Of a stretch of DNA of 39,718 bases, positions 29,677-38,433 are shown one piece after another. This stretch comes from an uncultured Clostridia bacterium. GTDB lineage: Bacteria > Bacillota > Clostridia > Oscillospirales > Acutalibacteraceae. Numbering within the stretch: the first letter of the stretch is position 1; each line of letters begins with the position of its first letter. Where the stretch lies: the NCBI GenBank assembly GCA_944384995.1, contig CALWVN010000017.1, positions 1-39,718 on the forward strand, read 5' to 3'. Below the pieces are notes generated by a model that ran no database searches, was not told where the DNA came from, and saw only the letters and a list, made by a program, of their open reading frames with translations. The translations under genes were made by a program, and so were the position numbers.

Positions 29677-29753
29677 ACAAGGCGCAGTGTATCTGACTCA
29701 AGCTCTCCGAAAATTCAGGGTTGCCAATCGGGCTGCAATATGATAAAAATAAG

Positions 29754-29776
29754 GGGAGGCACAGCCTGTGCCTCCC
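29754..29776 (-). terminator. birA terminator
   Basis: 10-bp stem GGGAGGCACA/TGTGCCTCCC, 3-nt loop, followed on the minus strand by CTTATTTTT. Confidence 0.85.
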
Positions 29777-29800
29777 ACGAAAATGCAAATGCAATTTAAC

Positions 29801-30592
29801 TTACCGTATGTGCATGACCTCGCCCGCCGTGATGATCTTTTCGCCCTCTGCGGTGCTGATTACCAGCCCGCCGTTCGGTGCGATGTCCACAGCGCGCGCG
29901 TCAAAATCGCCGTCCGGCGTCTGCACGCGCACGGTCTGCCCGATGGTTGCCGAGCACGTCTTCAGGCGGTCTGTGATCTCTTTTTTATCCTCGAGGAGCG
30001 CGCCGCTTCTTTGGATATAACGATCCATGTTGTGCACAAGCTCAATGCAAAGCTCGTTGCGGTCGATCTCCTCTTGATAGTATTCGCCGATCGCGCCCGC
30101 GATGCAGTCCACATCGTCGGGAAACGCGCCGCGCTGCACATTGAGCCCCACGCCGACGATCACATATTTCGGGCGGCCTTGTTCGTTGACGACCTCGCAC
30201 AAAATGCCGCAGAGCTTGCGCCCCTCATATAGGATGTCGTTGGGCCATTTGACTTCCGTTTGCAGATCGAACATATTGTAAAGTGTGTCACGCACGGCAA
30301 GGCCTGCGAGCGACGAAAGGATGTCCAAATTCTTTTCTGCGCCGGAAAGCGTATACACGGCGCTCAAATAGACACCTGTATCGGGCGGCGAAGCAAAATC
30401 ACGGCCGAGTCTGCCGCGCCCGGCGGTTTGGCAGTTCGCGACCACAAGCGCGCCCGCGCCTTTGCCTTTTTCACAAAGTTCCTTTGCGGCGGTGTTGGTA
30501 GAGCCTACCTCCGGGAAATAATGCACGCGCCGCTTCATGCGGTACTGGCGGATTTGATAGATCAGGTTTTTTTCACCGAGTTCTCGAACCAT
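29801..30592 (-). CDS. birA: Biotin-[acetyl-CoA-carboxylase] ligase, class I (263 aa)
   Basis: Catalytic signature ANCQTAGRGRLGRDFASPPD, substrate region VKWPNDILYEGRKLCGILCE and VIVGVGLNVQ. It makes biotinyl-AMP and attaches biotin to the BCCP lysine of carboxylases. The N-terminal HTH of bifunctional BirA is missing, so it should not be a repressor. GAGG precedes the ATG; promoter at 30666-30694. Confidence 0.93.
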   Translation of the reverse strand: MVRELGEKNLIYQIRQYRMKRRVHYFPEVGSTNTAAKELCEKGKGAGALVVANCQTAGRGRLGRDFASPPDTGVYLSAVYTLSGAEKNLDILSSLAGLAVRDTLYNMFDLQTEVKWPNDILYEGRKLCGILCEVVNEQGRPKYVIVGVGLNVQRGAFPDDVDCIAGAIGEYYQEEIDRNELCIELVHNMDRYIQRSGALLEDKKEITDRLKTCSATIGQTVRVQTPDGDFDARAVDIAPNGGLVISTAEGEKIITAGEVMHIR

Positions 30593-30665
30593 GTTGACCT
30601 CGCAGTTCTGTATTTCGTCCGGGGCAGATACCCCGAAAAATGTGGTATACTTTTGCTGTATCCTA

Positions 30666-30694
30666 ATTATATATCATTTGGCACTGTCAATCAA
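30666..30694 (-). promoter_or_regulatory. birA promoter
   Basis: Minus-strand TTGATT (30689-30694) and TATAAT (30666-30671), 17-bp spacer; divergent from the ABC transporter genes. Confidence 0.75.
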
Positions 30695-30714
30695 GTGCGG
30701 AGGTGCAAACTTTT

Positions 30715-31629
30715 ATGCGGCTGGAAGCCAAAAATTTAGAAAAAAGCTTCGGCGAAAAGCGTGTGCTGCGCGGCGTTTCGTTTGCAGCGGAAAGCGGGCG
30801 CGCGCTCGGGCTGCTTGGGCGCAACGGCGCGGGCAAGACCACAAGCATTCGGATCGTGATGCAGGTTTTTCCGCCTGACGGCGGTGAGGTGCTGCTTGAC
30901 GGCGAGCGTCTGCATACGGACCGTGTGCGCATCGGCTATCTGCCGGAGGAGCGCGGCCTGTACCCCAAAAAACCGATTTTTGAACAGCTGGTGTACTTCG
31001 GACGGCTTGCGGGGCTTTCTAAAAAGCAAACGGTGCAGAACGCCGAACGGCTGCTGAAACGCTTGGAGGTCACGCAGTATCGCGACAAACGGCTCGAAAC
31101 GCTTTCCAAGGGCAATCAGCAGAAGATCCAGCTGGTCGCAACCCTGATCGCCGATCCCCAGATCGTGATCTTGGACGAGCCTTTTTCGGGGCTTGACCCC
31201 GTCAATGCGCAGCTGCTCAAAGATGTGGTGCGCGAGCTGATCGCGGGCGGGAAGATCGTGCTGTTTTCCAGCCACCAGATGAACTACATTGAGGAATTCT
31301 GCGACGATATTGCCATTCTCCACGAAGGGGAGATCGCCCTTTCCGGCGCATTGCGCGACATCAAGCGCAGTTTCCCGCGCAACGTAGTGGACATCTGCGG
31401 CACAGATCTTTTGCGCGTGCAGACCGCCTTGCGCGAAAGCGCACCGCCGTGGCTCGTAAATATGGATCTACAGGACGATACGCTTGCGGTCACGCTTCGA
31501 GACCCTGCCGACAAGGCGGCGCTTTACCGTGCGCTGGAGCCTTGCGCCGATGTGCTGGACGCCGTTTCAGTGCGCGAACCGTCCTTGAACGAGATTTTTG
31601 TGCATTACACGAAGGGGGCGTCGGTATGA
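30715..31629 (+). CDS. natA: ABC transporter ATP-binding protein, NatA-like (304 aa)
   Basis: Walker A LLGRNGAGKTTSIR, signature LSKGNQQKIQ, Walker B IVILDEPFSGLDP, switch His in LFSSHQMNY, plus a C-terminal DUF4162-like extension of about 80 residues. It energises the permease encoded next, with which it overlaps by ATGA. The ATG giving MRLEAKN has GGAGGTG 9 nt upstream; a GTG four codons earlier overlaps that site. The substrate (sodium, drug or peptide) cannot be told. Confidence 0.88.
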   Translation: MRLEAKNLEKSFGEKRVLRGVSFAAESGRALGLLGRNGAGKTTSIRIVMQVFPPDGGEVLLDGERLHTDRVRIGYLPEERGLYPKKPIFEQLVYFGRLAGLSKKQTVQNAERLLKRLEVTQYRDKRLETLSKGNQQKIQLVATLIADPQIVILDEPFSGLDPVNAQLLKDVVRELIAGGKIVLFSSHQMNYIEEFCDDIAILHEGEIALSGALRDIKRSFPRNVVDICGTDLLRVQTALRESAPPWLVNMDLQDDTLAVTLRDPADKAALYRALEPCADVLDAVSVREPSLNEIFVHYTKGASV

Positions 31630-32876
31630 AACAGTTCCGGCATATTTTTGCATTTGAATACTTGAGTTATGCCAAGAACAAGGCGTTTGTAGCGACAACG
31701 GTGATTTTGATCCTGGTTATGGCGGTCGTGCTGTGCTTCCCGCGCTTTTCAAACGGGGACTTTCTTTCGGGACTTGTTGGGGGCGAGGGACGCACCGTGG
31801 CGGTGGCGGGCGCTTCCGAAGCGGAGTCGCAGGAGGTCGCGGCGTATTTGCAGACCGTTTTGCCCGATGACCGCGTCGTCGTCGACACAGCGGACGAAGC
31901 GGCATTGCACGAGCGCGTGCTTTCCGGGGAATACGATGCGGTGATCCGGCTTATAAGCCCGACGCAGTATCAGTATATCACCGAGACTGCCGCCATGACG
32001 GATATGACCTCCATGACGGTCAGCGAGGCGCTTTCCGCACGGCTTCGCAGTATGCAGCTGCGCGCTTACGGGCTTTCCGAAACGCAGGTGACGAACGCCT
32101 TGAACGCTGCTGTTACCGCCGTGCCCGTCACTTTAGGCAACGACCAGTCGCAAACCTTCTTTTACACCTATATCCTGATGTTCCTTTTGTATATGGCGGT
32201 GATGATGTACGGGCAGCTCGTCGCGCAGAGCGTCGCCGTGGAGAAAAGCTCGCGCGCTATGGAACTGCTGATCACCAGCGCCAAGCCGACGAGCCTGATG
32301 TTCGGCAAGGTGCTCGGCGCAGGGGCTGCGGGTTTTACACAGCTTATACTCCTTTTGGGCAGCGCATTTCTGCTGTATCGTGTCAATGCGGACTTTTGGA
32401 CAGATAATGCCACGATGGCATCTATTTTCGACATGCCGCTGTCGATTCTGTTGTATACGATCCTGTTTTTTGTGCTGGGCTTTTTGCTGTATGCGTTTTT
32501 GTACGGGGCGCTCGCCTCGCTTGCAAGCCGCTTGGAGGACATCAACACTTTGGTCATGCCCGTGACGTTCCTGATGCTGATTGCGTTTCTCGTCTCCATC
32601 TTCTCGATGCTCGGCGATGTGGACAGTGTCCTGATGCGCGTTGCCTCCTTCGTTCCGTTCACCTCGCCCATGGCGATGTTTACGCGCATCTGCATGGGCA
32701 GCGTCGCCCCGTGGGAGGTCGTGCTTTCGGTCGCGCTGCTTGTGGGCAGCACCATAGGAATAGGCTATCTTGCCGCCGCGATCTATCGCGTGGGCGTCCT
32801 GATGTACGGTAAGCCCCCGAAGCTTATGGCGCTGGTGCGCGCCGTGCAAAGCGACCGCGCCGCCCGCCGCCGCTGA
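31626..32876 (+). CDS. natB: ABC-2 type permease, NatB-like (416 aa)
   Basis: One N-terminal helix (FVATTVILILVMAVVLCF), a large extracytoplasmic domain of about 130 residues, then five or more helices (FYTYILMFLLYMAVMMY, LYTILFFVLGFLLYAFLYGA, LVMPVTFLMLIAFLVSIFS, VVLSVALLVGSTIGIGYLAA). This is the architecture of ABC-2/NatB exporters. Translationally coupled to the ATPase. Ends in a basic tail; the aro promoter begins 24 bp after its stop. Confidence 0.88.
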   Translation: MKQFRHIFAFEYLSYAKNKAFVATTVILILVMAVVLCFPRFSNGDFLSGLVGGEGRTVAVAGASEAESQEVAAYLQTVLPDDRVVVDTADEAALHERVLSGEYDAVIRLISPTQYQYITETAAMTDMTSMTVSEALSARLRSMQLRAYGLSETQVTNALNAAVTAVPVTLGNDQSQTFFYTYILMFLLYMAVMMYGQLVAQSVAVEKSSRAMELLITSAKPTSLMFGKVLGAGAAGFTQLILLLGSAFLLYRVNADFWTDNATMASIFDMPLSILLYTILFFVLGFLLYAFLYGALASLASRLEDINTLVMPVTFLMLIAFLVSIFSMLGDVDSVLMRVASFVPFTSPMAMFTRICMGSVAPWEVVLSVALLVGSTIGIGYLAAAIYRVGVLMYGKPPKLMALVRAVQSDRAARRR

Positions 32877-32899
32877 ATCGGGGAACGGTAAAAAAAGGG

Positions 32900-32928
32900 T
32901 TGACAAACCGCGCATGCGGTGCTAATAT
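32900..32928 (+). promoter_or_regulatory. Promoter of the aro operon
   Basis: TTGACA (32900-32905) and TAATAT (32923-32928) with a 17-bp spacer that contains ACCGC/GCGGT dyad symmetry around GCAT. Transcription starts near 32935, giving about 230 nt of leader before aroF. Confidence 0.85.
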
Positions 32929-32977
32929 ACTTCCGGCAGCCAAAGTTGCCGCAGAGAAAAACGAAAGGAAAAGCGAA

Positions 32978-33076
32978 ATGTCGAAACTTGCGTTGACAAA
33001 AGCGTACGCATATTTTTACTTTTACTTTACCGGCTTTTACGGTAGGGTTTTTTCGGCGTTCGCTTGCAATGTGTAG
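32978..33076 (+). CDS. Tyr/Phe-rich leader peptide of the aro operon (32 aa)
   Basis: Begins MSKLALTK, then AYAYFYFYFTGFYGRVFSAF, ending ACNV. Eleven of 32 residues are aromatic (five Tyr, six Phe), with seven in the run YAYFYFYF. AAAGGA stands 8 nt before the ATG. Such a peptide measures charged tRNA-Tyr and tRNA-Phe: stalling would favour readthrough of the terminator at 33107-33139. A 6-bp hairpin (33027-33032 with 33040-33045) overlaps the control codons, and its 3' arm CGGTAG could instead pair with CTACtcCG (33105-33112) as an antiterminator. Confidence 0.88.
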   Translation: MSKLALTKAYAYFYFYFTGFYGRVFSAFACNV

Positions 33077-33106
33077 TTTTCGTTTTCCCGTGTGTTCTGT
33101 AAAGCT

Positions 33107-33139
33107 ACTCCGCAGTGAACGGCACTGCGGAGTTTTTTT
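33107..33139 (+). terminator. Attenuator terminator before aroF
   Basis: Perfect 11-bp stem ACTCCGCAGTG/CACTGCGGAGT, loop AACGG, then seven T, 30 nt past the leader stop codon and 26 bp before aroF. An 8-bp stem GTAGTTTT/AAAGCTAC (33073-33080 with 33101-33108) lies next to it. Confidence 0.92.
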
Positions 33140-33165
33140 ATGAAAATTTTTAGGAGCGATGTAAA

Positions 33166-34173
33166 ATGGTTGTTATCTTAAAGGACAACGCAGACAAAAA
33201 GAAAGTCAAAAACCTAACGGATTGGCTCGAGAACCAGGGTCTTGCCGTCCACTCGGTCGTCGGACAATATCAGACCATCTTAGGCCTAATCGGCGACACG
33301 AGCAAGGTCGATATCGACCTCATTCAAGGGCTTGACATCGTCGAAAATGTGAAGCGCATTTCCGAGCCTTACAAAAACGCCAACCGCAAATTTCACCCGG
33401 ACGACACCGTTATCGATGTAAACGGCGTGAAGATCGGCGGCGGGAACTTCCAGTTTTTCGCGGGTCCCTGCTCGATCGAGGGCCGCGAGCAGATCGTTTC
33501 GATCGCCAAGGACGTGCAGAAAGCCGGCGCGAAAATTTTGCGCGGCGGCGCGTTCAAGCCGCGCACCTCGCCTTACGCATTCCAGGGCATGCGCGAGGAC
33601 GGCTTAAAGCTGATGCTCGAAGCGAAAAAGGAAACAGGCATGCCCATCGTGACCGAGATCATGGACGCCTCGCACCTGCCGCTGTTCGAGGATGTGGACA
33701 TCATCCAGGTCGGCGCGCGCAATATGCAGAATTTCGAGCTTTTAAAAGAGCTTGGCAAAACGGATAAGCCGATCTTCTTAAAGCGCGGGCTTGCCGCTAC
33801 CTTGCAGGAGCTTTTGATGAGCGCCGAATACATCATGGCGGAGGGCAACGAAAACGTCATTCTGTGCGAGCGCGGCATCCGTACCTTTGAAACGGCAACA
33901 CGCAACACGCTGGATCTGTCCGCCGTGCCCATGCTCAAGGAAATGTCGCACCTGCCTGTGGTCGTGGACCCGAGCCATGCGTCGGGCATTGCAAGGCTTG
34001 TCAAGCCCATGGCGTTTGCGGCGGCTGCCTGCGGCGCGGACGGCTTGATGATCGAAGTCCACAACGACCCCGCGCACGCGCTGTGCGACGGTCCGCAGGC
34101 GCTTCGTCCCGAGGAATTCGCCGAAGTGACGAAAGGCGTAGGCAAAATTCTGCAAGCGGTAAAGGAACTGTAA
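33166..34173 (+). CDS. aroF: 3-deoxy-7-phosphoheptulonate synthase, AroF/AroG-I-beta type (335 aa)
   Basis: First shikimate-pathway step: phosphoenolpyruvate plus erythrose 4-phosphate to DAHP. The N-terminal 70 residues form the ferredoxin-like regulatory domain (VVILKDNADKKKVKNLTDWL) known from the Tyr/Phe-inhibited Thermotoga enzyme; the barrel follows with FFAGPCSIEGREQ, GAKILRGGAFKPRTSPYAFQ, MPIVTEIMD and PVVVDPSHASG. AGGAG precedes the ATG. First gene of the operon, so it is controlled both by attenuation and probably by feedback. Confidence 0.95.
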   Translation: MVVILKDNADKKKVKNLTDWLENQGLAVHSVVGQYQTILGLIGDTSKVDIDLIQGLDIVENVKRISEPYKNANRKFHPDDTVIDVNGVKIGGGNFQFFAGPCSIEGREQIVSIAKDVQKAGAKILRGGAFKPRTSPYAFQGMREDGLKLMLEAKKETGMPIVTEIMDASHLPLFEDVDIIQVGARNMQNFELLKELGKTDKPIFLKRGLAATLQELLMSAEYIMAEGNENVILCERGIRTFETATRNTLDLSAVPMLKEMSHLPVVVDPSHASGIARLVKPMAFAAAACGADGLMIEVHNDPAHALCDGPQALRPEEFAEVTKGVGKILQAVKEL

Positions 34174-34176
34174 ATT

Positions 34177-35022
34177 ATGAAGATCGGAATCATCGGCTTG
34201 GGGCTCATCGGCGGCTCGATCGCCAAGGCGCTCCAATACAATACGGAACACACCGTGCTCGGCACGGACATCGACCGCGATGTGCTTTTGAAAGCCAAGC
34301 TGTTGGGCGCGGTGGATGAAGAACTGCACGAGCAGGACTTAGCGCAGTGTGATCTGCTGATCGTCGCGCTCTATCCGCAGGATACGCTCGATTTTGTACA
34401 GCAAAATGCGGCGAAGTTTAAAAAAGGCGCGATTGTTATGGACTGCTGTGGTGTCAAGCGCGCGATCTGTGCGCCGCTGATGGCATGCGCAAAAGAAAAC
34501 GGCTTCCGTTTTTACGGCGCGCACCCCATGGCGGGGCTGCATTTCTCGGGCTTTCAGTATTCCGAGGTCACGATGTTTGAAAATGCATCCATGATCCTCA
34601 TTCCGCCCGACGATGCGGACATCGAAACGCTCGCCGCTTTAAAAGCGCTGTTTAAGTCCATCGGCTTTACGAACATCCAGATCTCGAATCCCGACGAGCA
34701 CGACCGTATCATTGCCTATACCTCGCAGCTTGCGCATGTCGTCTCGAACGCCTATGTCAAAAGCCCGGAGGCGCAGGTGCACAAGGGCTTTTCGGCGGGC
34801 AGCTATAAGGATCTTACGCGTGTGGCGAAGCTCAACGCCGACATGTGGACGGAGCTCTTTTTGGATAACGAAGATAACCTCACAGCGGAATTGGACGCGC
34901 TCATTGCGAATTTGCAGCAGTACGCCGCCGCGCTCAAAGCCAAGGATGCGCAGACGCTCCATGCGCTCTTGCAGGCGGGCAGTGACCGCAAAGAACAGAT
35001 CGACGGCGTATACCGCAATTAA
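34177..35022 (+). CDS. tyrA: Prephenate dehydrogenase (281 aa)
   Basis: Rossmann NAD(P) motif IGIIGLGLIGGSIAKAL at the N-terminus, then CDLLIVALYPQDTL, MDCCGVKR and GAHPMAGLHFSGF typical of TyrA. It oxidises prephenate to 4-hydroxyphenylpyruvate for tyrosine. No C-terminal ACT domain is present, so feedback by tyrosine would rely on other sites. It begins 3 bp after the aroF stop. Confidence 0.93.
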   Translation: MKIGIIGLGLIGGSIAKALQYNTEHTVLGTDIDRDVLLKAKLLGAVDEELHEQDLAQCDLLIVALYPQDTLDFVQQNAAKFKKGAIVMDCCGVKRAICAPLMACAKENGFRFYGAHPMAGLHFSGFQYSEVTMFENASMILIPPDDADIETLAALKALFKSIGFTNIQISNPDEHDRIIAYTSQLAHVVSNAYVKSPEAQVHKGFSAGSYKDLTRVAKLNADMWTELFLDNEDNLTAELDALIANLQQYAAALKAKDAQTLHALLQAGSDRKEQIDGVYRN

Positions 35023-35036
35023 AGGAGGCGAAGACC

Positions 35037-36095
35037 GTGCAGAATATCGAAGTGCAGGCAAGCCGGTGCTACACCGTTCACATCGCCGCGGGGGCGCTCA
35101 GCCGTGCGGGGGAATGCGTGCGTGAGGTTACGAAAGCCGAAACGGCAGTGGTCGTGACCGACGACATCGTAAATGCGCTTTACGGCGATCGGGTGATGGG
35201 AAGCCTGCAAGCGGAGGGACTTCGCACGCTTCGATTCGTGTTCCCGAACGGGGAAGCGTCCAAAAATCTCACTGTGCTCGGGGAATTGCTGGAGTATTTG
35301 GCAGAAAATCATGTGACGCGCTCGGACTGCATCGTCGCACTCGGCGGCGGCGTGGTCGGGGATTTGGCGGGCTTTGCCGCCGCCGTGTACCAGCGCGGTA
35401 TAGACTTTGTGCAGATGCCGACGACGCTGCTTGCATGCGTGGATTCCTCCGTCGGCGGCAAAACGGCGGTGGACCTCACTGCGGGCAAAAACCTCGCGGG
35501 CGCATTTTACCAGCCAAAGGCGGTGCTTTGTGATTATGAAACGCTGTCCACACTGCCCGACGCAGTCTTTGCGGACGGTATGGCGGAGGTCATTAAATAC
35601 GGCGCAGCGTTTGATCGGGCTTTCTTTGATTTTCTGAAGTTGCATAACGCACGTGAAAATCTGGAAACGGTCATTGCGCGGTGCATAGAGCTCAAGCGCG
35701 ACATCGTAGCAGAAGACGAGACAGATCGAGGCAGACGCGGGCTTCTCAATTTCGGGCACACCTTAGGCCACGCTATTGAAGGGTGCAGCCGGTTTGCCGT
35801 CTCGCATGGCAGCGCGGTCGGCATCGGTATGGTGATGATGTCCCGTGCGGCATACAAAAGCGGGCTGACAAAGGCGGATTGCTCGGACGAGATCGCCGCA
35901 CTTTTGCGCCAATACGGCTTGCCGACAAAAACGGCATATGCCGCAGAAGCCCTTTGCGAAAAGGCGCTTTCCGATAAAAAACGAAGCGGCAGCCATATTA
36001 CGCTGGTCATCCCCGAAACGCTGGGGCACTGCGTCCTGCACACGGTGGAGACTGCATCGCTTTTGCCGATCATCCAAAAGGGGCTGGAAGCATGA
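35037..36095 (+). CDS. aroB: 3-dehydroquinate synthase (352 aa)
   Basis: NAD-dependent conversion of DAHP to 3-dehydroquinate. Motifs: FPNGEASKNL, VALGGGVVGDLAGFAAAVYQ, PTTLLACVDSSVGGKTAVDL, MAEVIKYGAAFD, and the zinc-binding region LLNFGHTLGHAIEG. GTG start with AAAGGAGG 8 nt upstream. The last codon overlaps the aroA start (ATGA). Confidence 0.95.
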   Translation: MQNIEVQASRCYTVHIAAGALSRAGECVREVTKAETAVVVTDDIVNALYGDRVMGSLQAEGLRTLRFVFPNGEASKNLTVLGELLEYLAENHVTRSDCIVALGGGVVGDLAGFAAAVYQRGIDFVQMPTTLLACVDSSVGGKTAVDLTAGKNLAGAFYQPKAVLCDYETLSTLPDAVFADGMAEVIKYGAAFDRAFFDFLKLHNARENLETVIARCIELKRDIVAEDETDRGRRGLLNFGHTLGHAIEGCSRFAVSHGSAVGIGMVMMSRAAYKSGLTKADCSDEIAALLRQYGLPTKTAYAAEALCEKALSDKKRSGSHITLVIPETLGHCVLHTVETASLLPIIQKGLEA

Positions 36096-37378
36096 AAGTC
36101 CGACTGACACCCGCGAAGCTTTGCGGCAGTATTCCTGCCATCTCCTCGAAATCCGACGCGCACCGGCTGCTGATCGCCGCCGCGCTCAGCGATCGGGAGA
36201 CCGAGATCATCTGCAATGTCCTGTCTGAGGACATCCGTGCCACGGCGCGCTGTCTGTGTGCGCTTGGCGCACGGGTGGATTTTTTGGCGGATCGGATGCT
36301 CGTTCACCCAATCCCGCGCGAAAATACCGCTAAAGAAGTTTCTGTGACATTGGACTGCGGTGAAAGCGGCTCGACCTTGCGCTTTTTGCTGCCTGTTGTT
36401 TCCGCTTTAGGGAAAAACGGCGTATTCACGGGCGGCGGGCGGCTTCCCGAACGCCCCGTAACGGAGTTGCGGGAAGCCATGGAAGCCCACGGTGTCCGCT
36501 TTTCCGAGCAGGGGGTATTCCCCATAAGCACGATCGGAAAGCTGGGTATAGGCACCTACACGCTGCGCGGCGACGTAAGCTCTCAGTATGTCACCGGGCT
36601 TTTATTTGCACTGCCGCTGCTGCCTGAAAACAGTGTGCTGCGGCTTTTGCCGCCTGTGGAATCCAAACCGTATATCGAAATGACCCTCTCTACGCTTGCG
36701 CACTTCGGCATCGCGGTGCGCCGCGAGGGCTACACGTATTTTATAAAAGGAAATCAAGCTTACCGCTCGCCCGGTTCGGTTTCGGTAGAGGGCGACTGGT
36801 CCAACGCGGCGTTTTTCCTGACGGCAGGGGCGCTTGGCGCGCCGGTCACGGTCACGGGCTTACGCACGGACTCCCCGCAGGGCGACAAGGCGATTTTAAG
36901 CCTTCTGCAGCGCATGGGCGCTAAGGTCGAAACAGCAGGGGAGGCGGTGACGGTCTCGCCCGGTACGCTTCATGGGATCGCACAGGATATGGCGGATATT
37001 CCCGACCTCGCGCCGATTTTTTCCGTCGCAGCGGCAGCGGCACGAACGGGGGAGACCGCCATCCAAAACGCGGCGCGCCTACGTCTAAAAGAAAGCGACC
37101 GCCTTGCGGCGATCCACAGGATGCTCGGCAGTCTCGGCGTTTCCTGCACGGAAACAGCGGACGGGCTTCTGATCCCCGGCGGGCAGACGATTTCCGGCGG
37201 CGAAACGTCGGGCTTCGGCGATCACCGTATGGTGATGGCGGCGGCGATCGCTTCCGTCCTTGCCAAAACCCCTGTCACGATCGACGGCGCCGAGGCGGTC
37301 GAAAAATCCTATCCGCATTTCTTTGAAGATTTTAAACGTTTGGGAGGTATGGTCGATGTCCTCGATCCTGCAAGGTGA
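36092..37378 (+). CDS. aroA: 3-phosphoshikimate 1-carboxyvinyltransferase, EPSP synthase (428 aa)
   Basis: ISSKSDAHRLLIAAALSD, LDCGESGSTLRFLLPV, GRLPERPVTELREAM, VSSQYVTGLLFALPL, and RLKESDRLAAI with FGDHRMVMAAAIAS define EPSP synthase. It joins phosphoenolpyruvate to shikimate 3-phosphate. The two-domain inside-out barrel length is normal. Overlaps aroB by 4 bp and aroC by 23 bp. Confidence 0.95.
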   Translation: MKVRLTPAKLCGSIPAISSKSDAHRLLIAAALSDRETEIICNVLSEDIRATARCLCALGARVDFLADRMLVHPIPRENTAKEVSVTLDCGESGSTLRFLLPVVSALGKNGVFTGGGRLPERPVTELREAMEAHGVRFSEQGVFPISTIGKLGIGTYTLRGDVSSQYVTGLLFALPLLPENSVLRLLPPVESKPYIEMTLSTLAHFGIAVRREGYTYFIKGNQAYRSPGSVSVEGDWSNAAFFLTAGALGAPVTVTGLRTDSPQGDKAILSLLQRMGAKVETAGEAVTVSPGTLHGIAQDMADIPDLAPIFSVAAAAARTGETAIQNAARLRLKESDRLAAIHRMLGSLGVSCTETADGLLIPGGQTISGGETSGFGDHRMVMAAAIASVLAKTPVTIDGAEAVEKSYPHFFEDFKRLGGMVDVLDPAR

Positions 37379-38429
37379 TCACATCCGTGTTTCGGTGTTT
37401 GGGCAGTCCCATTCCAAAGCCATAGGCGCGGTGATCGACGGTCTGCCCGCCGGTTTTAAGATCGACTTTGACAAGCTAAAAACCTTTACACAAAGGCGCG
37501 CGCCCGGCAATGCAAGTTTTTCCACCGCCCGCAAGGAGGCGGACGAACCCGTGATTTTATCGGGACTTTGCGACGGTGTGACCTGTGGAGCGCCGCTTGG
37601 CATGCTGATTGAAAACACGAATACCCGTTCGGGCGACTATGACGATCTGCGCGAGACGCCGCGCCCCTCGCACGCGGATTTTGCAGCGAATGTAAAGTTC
37701 CACGGCTTTCAGGACGTCGCGGGCGGCGGGCACTTTTCCGGCCGCCTGACCGCACCGCTTTGCTTTGCGGGCGGCATCTGCCTGCAAATGCTGGAAGCGC
37801 GCAGCGTCCGGGTGCGCGCGCATATCTATTCCATCGCGGATGTTTTGGATACACCGTATGACCCCGTGCACGTGCAGACCGACGACGTGGCGGCAAAGCC
37901 TTTCCCCGTGCTTTCGGATAAGCAGGGCGAAAAAATGCGCGGCGCCATTGAAAAAGCACGCATGGACTGCGACTCCGTCGGCGGTGTGGTGGAATGCGCC
38001 GTTACAGGTGTCCCCGCAGGATTTGGCGAGCCGATGTTCGACGGCATCGAAAACCGTTTGGCAAAGGCGCTGTTCGGCATACCCGCCGTCAAGGGGCTGG
38101 AGTTCGGCAGCGGCTTTGCGGGAAGCCGCTTGCACGGCAGTGAAAATAACGATGCGTTTTTGACCGACGGCGCGGGGCATATAACCACGGCGACGAACAA
38201 CCACGGCGGGATCTTGGGCGGGATCACCTCGGGTATGCCCATCGTGTTCCGCGTCGCAATCAAGCCCACCGCATCTATCGCAAAGCCGCAGCAAAGCGTG
38301 CATCTGCCGACCGACACACAGACCACGCTTGTGATCAAAGGACGGCATGACCCGTGCATCGTCCCGCGCGCCGTCCCCGTTGTGGAGGCGGTCACGGCGA
38401 TCACGATGCTCGACATTCTCGGAGGTTGA
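37356..38429 (+). CDS. aroC: Chorismate synthase (357 aa)
   Basis: FMN-dependent last step to chorismate. Motifs: GDHIRVSVFGQSHSKAIGAV, RPSHADFAANVKFHGF, VAGGGHFSGRLTAPLCFAGG and TNNHGGILGGITSGMPIVFR. The start MSSILQGD lies inside the aroA end with GGGAGG 8 nt upstream; the longer frame has no site. Confidence 0.95.
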   Translation: MSSILQGDHIRVSVFGQSHSKAIGAVIDGLPAGFKIDFDKLKTFTQRRAPGNASFSTARKEADEPVILSGLCDGVTCGAPLGMLIENTNTRSGDYDDLRETPRPSHADFAANVKFHGFQDVAGGGHFSGRLTAPLCFAGGICLQMLEARSVRVRAHIYSIADVLDTPYDPVHVQTDDVAAKPFPVLSDKQGEKMRGAIEKARMDCDSVGGVVECAVTGVPAGFGEPMFDGIENRLAKALFGIPAVKGLEFGSGFAGSRLHGSENNDAFLTDGAGHITTATNNHGGILGGITSGMPIVFRVAIKPTASIAKPQQSVHLPTDTQTTLVIKGRHDPCIVPRAVPVVEAVTAITMLDILGG

Positions 38430-38433
38430 CAAT

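Noticed and set aside
32133-32915. 260-aa minus-strand ORF opposite the permease
   Set aside because: His/Arg/Gln-rich translation typical of antisense to a membrane protein; no start signal and the sense gene is certain.
32941-33140. T-box riboswitch before the aro operon
   Set aside because: No T-box sequence or specifier loop; the aromatic leader peptide explains the terminator better.
37557-38432. 291-aa minus-strand ORF opposite aroC
   Set aside because: Shadow of a clearly conserved gene; no ribosome binding site.
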